This document shows positions 34,213 through 37,888 of a DNA stretch of 37,888 nt, in pieces. The notes under the pieces were generated by a model that worked only from the letters and a program-made list of their open reading frames with translations, searched no databases and had not been told where the DNA came from. The position numbers and the translations under genes were made by a program. Source of the stretch: Flavobacteriales bacterium UBA6772 (GTDB taxonomy: Bacteria; Bacteroidota; Bacteroidia; Flavobacteriales; UBA7430); NCBI GenBank assembly GCA_905182215.1, contig CAJJAI010000027.1, positions 1-37,888 of the forward strand. The letters run 5' to 3'. Every line of letters starts with the position of its first letter. The stretch's first letter is position 1.

Positions 34213-36470
34213 TAGTCTCTTACGATAAGGAGTTTGCTTACATGATTTTCGTTTCCATCTTCATCGGAACAAAAGATTAAATAGACTCCAGAATTTACTT
34301 CTTCTCCGTTCGTTCTTTTACCATCCCAGTTTGCTTGCCCTCCTAATGCTGTAGTTTTATATACGAGGTTTCCACTAATGTCGGTTATTTTTACAACGGC
34401 ATCTGTAAGTAATCCTTTAATGCTAATTGTACCTTCGTAGTCTGGTTTTACCGGGTTTGGGAATACAAGTACATTCGAAAAGTCATTACTTCCTTCTGTG
34501 GCACCACTTCTGTAGGATATAAGCCCTTTGTCTGTTGCAAAAAACACTTCTCCACTTTCTTGGTTTATTTCTATATCTATTACTTTATTGGAAAAAAGCG
34601 GACTGTTTTCTGCCGTAAAATGATAGATTTCTTCAGTTCCATTTTCTGAGGTTAGCACAACTCCAGAGTTATTGGTTGCAAACCATTTTCTGTTTGCCCC
34701 ATCAATTTCTATGTCATTTATAAGAAGTCCGTTTAGTAAATGAGTGTTGTATCCATCTTGTGTTACAATTATAGTAGCTGCTTTCTCCCCTTCAAAAATC
34801 GCCGAAGGATCATAAAATACACAGACACCATTATCTGTTCCAATCCAAATTTCTCCGTCCAAATCTTCTGCCATCGAGAATACTCTATCGGAATTTAAAT
34901 TCCCATTATTTTCTCCGTTGCTAATTTTTTTAGCTTTCGTTCCAGAACGTGTTTCATCAAATACAATGAGTCCATTATTTTTTAATTGAACCCACTTTTG
35001 ATCGTTTTGGTCGATTAGTAGTTTTGCTAAGTTTTGATTTTCTGTAACCGTATTCCCCAATGAAAAAGATTCCCATTCTCCATTGGTATATTGAGCGGAT
35101 AGTGGTTCAAGAGTTTGTGCATTTGTACACCATAAATTCCCTTGCGAGTCAAATTCTAATGCTCCTATATTTGTCCAGTCGTCGTGCGGAAAACGTTTTT
35201 GTAAACTACTATTCGAATTGTTGTACAGTATGCTAAGTTCTTTGTTTTCGAGTTCAGCCAACCCATCTTGCCAGCTAGCAACGTAGGTTATATTTCCTTT
35301 TTGAGCGATCGCTACAGGGTCGTGTATTTCATTTTCGATCAGGGTAGAGGTGTGCGACCAGAAATCATTTTTTAAAATTGACAGTTCATTTTTTGACCAG
35401 GTAGGATCCCAGTTTTCATCCTTCGAGCCATGTGCCAACCATATTTCATCGCCAAAATTTTGTATTTGAGCTACATCTGATTTGTGTGGTCCTGTTGGTA
35501 TTATTTGTTCAGAATTACCATTTTTATAGTGTAGTAACCCATTGTTTTTGTCTGCAATCCAATATTCGCCATCTAGATATATTCCTGCTCTAAACTCTTT
35601 TTTTGAAAAATTGAATACTCCACTTGAGAGGTTTTGTAAAGATTCTAGGTCTTCGTTGTATCTATTAACTCCGTATTTTGAGGTAACAACTAGTATGTTG
35701 TCGGATACTTTGAGTGAAACGTTGGAGTAGGGGTGAGAGAAAAGTTCCCAGTTAGCCCCATCGTAGGTGTAAAGACTATCGGAGTTAAATGTGTTTCCTT
35801 GTATGTTTGCAAATAATTTACCTGCATAGGTTTCTATTAGGTTAATCTTCGCATTTTCTTTAAAACTCATTTTCTCCCATGCTTGAAAATCAGCTAAATT
35901 TGTTTGATTTAAATCAGCAGTATAAATCCCTTGTTCTGTAGCTGCATATAATTTATTGTTGGAAATACTCGTGCCTATTATATTCATGTAAGTACCACCA
36001 GCTCCTATATAATAAGTGTCTTTAATTTCTCTTTTAAGTAGGTCTAAAACAACTATTCCGAATCCACAGGATAAGTAGGCTATATCGGCTTCTATATTTA
36101 TAGAGTTAATTCTTTTATTTGCAATAATTGAAGCGCGTTTTATGTCAGCTAAATTTTCAGTTTTATTGTTTTCTATAATATCTAAGTTACCATTTTCGTA
36201 GCCTACAATTAGCGTTGTTTGGTTGCTCGATATTGCACTTACATTTGCATCAGACAATCCATTTAATGTATTTAGTCGCTCAATACTTTGATCATTTTTA
36301 TTATATACAAACAATGCTTTGTCTGTACTCGTATAAATTAGATCTCCTTGAGCGCAAACATCAAAGGTTTCGAAGTAGGAGAGATGATCTCTCCATTCTC
36401 CAACCTTAATAGATTGTGCTTGAATTATACTAGCGAGTAGAAGTAAGTTTGTGAAGAGTATTTTTTTCAT
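34212..36470 (-). CDS. porZ: PorZ-like beta-propeller protein of the T9SS attachment complex
   Basis: The 752-residue secreted protein has a signal peptide (LLLLASIIQAQS) and the PorZ N-terminal opening VGEWRDHLSYFETFDVCAQGDLIYTSTDKALFVY. Two seven-bladed-type propellers follow (blades such as WIGTDNGVCVFYDP and FATDKGLISYR), then a C-terminal sorting-type domain starting VLVFPNPVKPDYEG and ending KLLIVRD. PorZ acts at the cell surface with PorU, supplying A-LPS-type anchors to T9SS cargo. It is the first gene of the porZ-recO-receptor-M42 operon. A TATTTTTA box lies only 4 bases before its ATG. Confidence 0.88.
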   Translation of the reverse strand: MKKILFTNLLLLASIIQAQSIKVGEWRDHLSYFETFDVCAQGDLIYTSTDKALFVYNKNDQSIERLNTLNGLSDANVSAISSNQTTLIVGYENGNLDIIENNKTENLADIKRASIIANKRINSINIEADIAYLSCGFGIVVLDLLKREIKDTYYIGAGGTYMNIIGTSISNNKLYAATEQGIYTADLNQTNLADFQAWEKMSFKENAKINLIETYAGKLFANIQGNTFNSDSLYTYDGANWELFSHPYSNVSLKVSDNILVVTSKYGVNRYNEDLESLQNLSSGVFNFSKKEFRAGIYLDGEYWIADKNNGLLHYKNGNSEQIIPTGPHKSDVAQIQNFGDEIWLAHGSKDENWDPTWSKNELSILKNDFWSHTSTLIENEIHDPVAIAQKGNITYVASWQDGLAELENKELSILYNNSNSSLQKRFPHDDWTNIGALEFDSQGNLWCTNAQTLEPLSAQYTNGEWESFSLGNTVTENQNLAKLLIDQNDQKWVQLKNNGLIVFDETRSGTKAKKISNGENNGNLNSDRVFSMAEDLDGEIWIGTDNGVCVFYDPSAIFEGEKAATIIVTQDGYNTHLLNGLLINDIEIDGANRKWFATNNSGVVLTSENGTEEIYHFTAENSPLFSNKVIDIEINQESGEVFFATDKGLISYRSGATEGSNDFSNVLVFPNPVKPDYEGTISIKGLLTDAVVKITDISGNLVYKTTALGGQANWDGKRTNGEEVNSGVYLIFCSDEDGNENHVSKLLIVRD

Positions 36471-36474
36471 AGGG

Positions 36475-36482
36475 TAAAAATA
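36475..36482 (-). promoter_or_regulatory. -7-like promoter box before porZ
   Basis: TATTTTTA on the minus strand matches TAnnTTTG at 7 of 8 positions and ends 4 bases before the porZ ATG, predicting a leaderless or nearly leaderless mRNA. Confidence 0.45.
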
Positions 36483-36516
36483 AAACTTATATACAACGGA
36501 AAGACTCTAAAAATAA

Positions 36517-36524
36517 TATATTTG
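36517..36524 (+). promoter_or_regulatory. TAnnTTTG promoter box for tRNA-Arg
   Basis: TATATTTG matches the consensus exactly and ends 7 bases before the tRNA 5' end. Because the transcript must include the tRNA 5' end, this limits the distance from box to transcription start to 7 bases or fewer. Confidence 0.7.
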
Positions 36525-36531
36525 CCGAAAT

Positions 36532-36605
36532 GGCTCCGTAGTTCAACTGGATAGAATATCAGATTTCGGCTCTGACGGTTGGGGGTTCGAATCCCTTCGG
36601 GGTCA
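36532..36605 (+). tRNA. tRNA-Arg (anticodon TCG)
   Basis: 74 bases fold as a complete cloverleaf. The acceptor stem is GGCTCCG with CGGGGTC (two G-U pairs), the D-arm GTTC...GAAT, the anticodon arm TCAGA-TTTCGGC-TCTGA with anticodon TCG (reads CGA and related Arg codons), the variable loop CGGTT, and the T-arm GGGGG-TTCGAAT-CCCTT. The discriminator is A and CCA is not encoded. Its own promoter precedes it and a terminator follows. The antisense strand contains the end of a decayed recombinase frame. Confidence 0.96.
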
Positions 36606-37014
36606 CCCAAGCGGAAAATTGGTTACTTTTGACCGGTTTTCCGTTTTTAGTTTTCTTCAATTTCTTTGCTATTTATGGAATACAGGAGAAAATAGAATTT
36701 ACTCTCGTGGTTCGAGCTTTTCCAATTTACTTGTCGTAACCTAATCCGGATGGAAATACCAAATTTTGAATTTTATTTTTTTGACATAAATCTCGATAAG
36801 TCCATATTTCATTAAGATTAGAAGGTATGTCAAGGGCTGAATTTATGGCCTTTTGAAGGTCCGAACTTGAAATTGCGGAATTCAATAAGCTTGACTCTAA
36901 AACTACTTTTTCTATTTTGAATTTAGAGATAAACTTTTTGTAAATTGGCTTGTCTATTTCGCCAATAGGATACCTCTCTCCTATAATGTCAATTTTAGAT
37001 TCTATTTTCTTCAA
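36559..37014 (-). pseudogene. Decayed C-terminal end of a serine recombinase, running antisense into tRNA-Arg
   Basis: On the minus strand from 37014, one frame reads the C-terminal region of a large serine recombinase (GERYPIGEIDKPIYKKFISK, then LNEIWTYRDLCQKNKIQNLVFPSGLGYDK). After a stop at 36727-36729 the same frame continues in family style (IGKARTTRVNSIFSCIP). A second stop lies at 36673-36675, and the frame goes on as KTKNGKPVKSNQFSAWVTPKG then FEPPTVRAEI, ending with TGA at 36559-36561 inside the tRNA-Arg gene. GFEPP is the usual antisense reading of a tRNA T-arm. The N-terminal catalytic and zinc regions are missing; the frame is blocked by TAA at 37015-37017. This is the scar of an element that integrated at the tRNA. 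Confidence 0.78.
36612..36648 (+). terminator. Rho-independent terminator after tRNA-Arg
   Basis: CGGAAAATTGGT pairs with ACCGGTTTTCCG (12 pairs including two G-U) around an 8-base loop, followed by a 5-base T-run. Confidence 0.88.
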
Positions 37015-37051
37015 TTAAGTTGTTTTTTCTTTCCCATGTTACTTTACTTAA

Positions 37052-37071
37052 AATACGCTAATTAGCGTATT
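37052..37071. repeat. 20-bp perfect palindrome
   Basis: AATACGCTAA is followed directly by its exact complement TTAGCGTATT. It lies just upstream of the recombinase remnant, about 240 bases before the last gene. There is no T-run, so an operator or recombination site is more likely than a terminator. Confidence 0.6.
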
Positions 37072-37308
37072 GTAGGGGTTAACACGATGCCATAAATTAG
37101 CTTTTAATATTGCTCTGCTTAAACAATCTAGTTTCAAAAATTTACTAAGCAGATGGTAAAGTTAAAAGCTTTACTTGTTAAGTATAATAAATATAGTTGG
37201 TTATGTAAAATAGTTATATAATATTAGCGATAGCTGTTCCTATAGTTCTAATAGCATCGATTCTAATATAAATAATACGACATGATCATAACGAAAAATC
37301 ATAAGCTT
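37072..37308. other. Intergenic region before the last gene
   Basis: No supported gene is visible. It contains a wide-loop inverted pair (TCTGCTTA / TAAGCAGA, about 37117-37153) and the nearby pair GTAAAG / CTTTAC. Together with 36606-37071 it forms the scar of the lost element. Confidence 0.4.
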
Positions 37309-37888
37309 ATGAAAAAATTAGTATTTATATTGTTGTTTTTACTACAAGTACAAACAAATGCACAAACAACAATACTTACGCTTGACAATGTTCCTTCAAA
37401 TACCGTGTGTAATGAGGTTTGGTCAGAGCAAAATTTAGATCTTAGCTTTGTCTATGGAACTAGTGATGATTGTGCGGCAGGAGCTTGTTATTTTGGAGTA
37501 GAACCAACATTTGTATGGCTTTACCCATCAAGACTATCTGTTGATTTATCAGGTTTACAAAACATCCAAAAAGTAGAGATTGACGTTATAAGTTATTGTA
37601 GTTATTTTATTCCACAATGTACCTTTGCTCATTTAATAGATAGTACTGGGGTGATCATAAATACTGTAGGAAACACAATTAATACTCCAGGAGACTCCAA
37701 TAATGGTACACTTGAAACCATAACAATTGAAAACCCTACTGAAGGCCTTTTAAGCGAATTCGCTATTAGTTCTTGTGAGGGCAACGTACATGAGATAAGA
37801 ATCTATCAAAAGGATGTATTGAGTAATGATCAAATAGGGTTAGACGATCATACATTCGCTATTTATCCAAATCCAGCAATAGATATAA
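37309..37888 (+). CDS. Secreted T9SS cargo protein, 3' end outside window
   Basis: The open frame runs off the right edge after 193 codons. It starts with a clear signal peptide (MKKLVFILLFLLQVQTNAQ). A ~150-residue Cys-containing beta-rich region follows (DDCAAGACYFGVEP, VEIDVISYCSYFIPQC) that I do not recognise. The visible end, HTFAIYPNPAIDI, is the beginning of a type-A T9SS C-terminal sorting domain, so the protein is probably exported and anchored through the system to which the SprE- and PorZ-like genes belong. An in-frame ATG at 37282 would add nine residues; I prefer 37309 because it gives a standard signal peptide. Confidence 0.8.
   Translation, partial: MKKLVFILLFLLQVQTNAQTTILTLDNVPSNTVCNEVWSEQNLDLSFVYGTSDDCAAGACYFGVEPTFVWLYPSRLSVDLSGLQNIQKVEIDVISYCSYFIPQCTFAHLIDSTGVIINTVGNTINTPGDSNNGTLETITIENPTEGLLSEFAISSCEGNVHEIRIYQKDVLSNDQIGLDDHTFAIYPNPAIDI

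Noticed and set aside
36727-37014. Stand-alone 95-codon gene on the minus strand
   Set aside because: It has recombinase C-terminal sequence only, starts from a TTG right after a stop, and the family similarity continues past its own stop. It is a pseudogene fragment.

Overview
This window is a chromosomal segment of a marine-type Bacteroidota, most likely Flavobacteriia/Flavobacteriales. The evidence is AT-rich DNA, starts without Shine-Dalgarno sequences, several near-perfect TAnnTTTG promoter boxes, type IX secretion (T9SS) genes (sprE/porW-like and porZ-like) and cargo, CarboxypepD-like TonB receptor domains, and an ATP synthase cluster that lacks atpD and atpC. Three genes (dnaG, the sprE-like gene and a flippase) appear to start with TTG. 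I cannot name the genus from sequence alone.

Layout. 1-4160 is an accessory-looking stretch: the 3' end of a secreted alpha/beta hydrolase, a divergent HxlR-regulator / YceI / pirin cassette with a repeat-rich operator, a ~43-bp diverged direct repeat on both sides of the cassette, and a decayed IS6-type transposase. 4165-9504 is housekeeping: an amidohydrolase divergent from rlmN, then a polyprenyl diphosphate synthase and dnaG. 9493-10854 holds a diheme lipoprotein gene bracketed by a ~92-bp direct duplication of the dnaG 3' end plus terminator. 10941-15510 carries a cytoplasmic substrate-binding-fold protein, the T9SS/gliding lipoprotein SprE/PorW, a bactofilin and two small membrane genes, all leading into ATP synthase genes atpB-E-F-H-A-G (15668-20683), which contain two strong intra-operon hairpins. 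20747-29691 is an orphan sensor kinase, an enoyl-CoA hydratase and a tight run of flippase, dut, sugar nucleotidyltransferase, TPR lipoprotein, DUF4292-like lipoprotein and an EnvC-like factor. On the minus strand, 36470 down to 30034 is the overlapping operon porZ-recO-TonB receptor-M42 peptidase.

The right end is an integration scar. A tRNA-Arg(TCG) gene is followed by a decayed serine recombinase whose reading frame runs antisense into the tRNA gene. After a 20-bp perfect palindrome, the window ends inside a secreted T9SS cargo gene.

Functionally, SprE/PorW, PorZ and the cargo protein belong to one export route. Flippase, nucleotidyltransferase, lipoproteins and the EnvC-like factor form an envelope-building block. 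The HxlR/YceI/pirin cassette looks like a thiol- or quinone-stress response. The most unusual items are a CDGSH-like iron-sulfur motif at the cytoplasmic end of the YceI protein, the dnaG-tail duplication around the diheme lipoprotein, the recombinase scar reading into tRNA-Arg, and promoter boxes so close to start codons that leaderless mRNAs are predicted.
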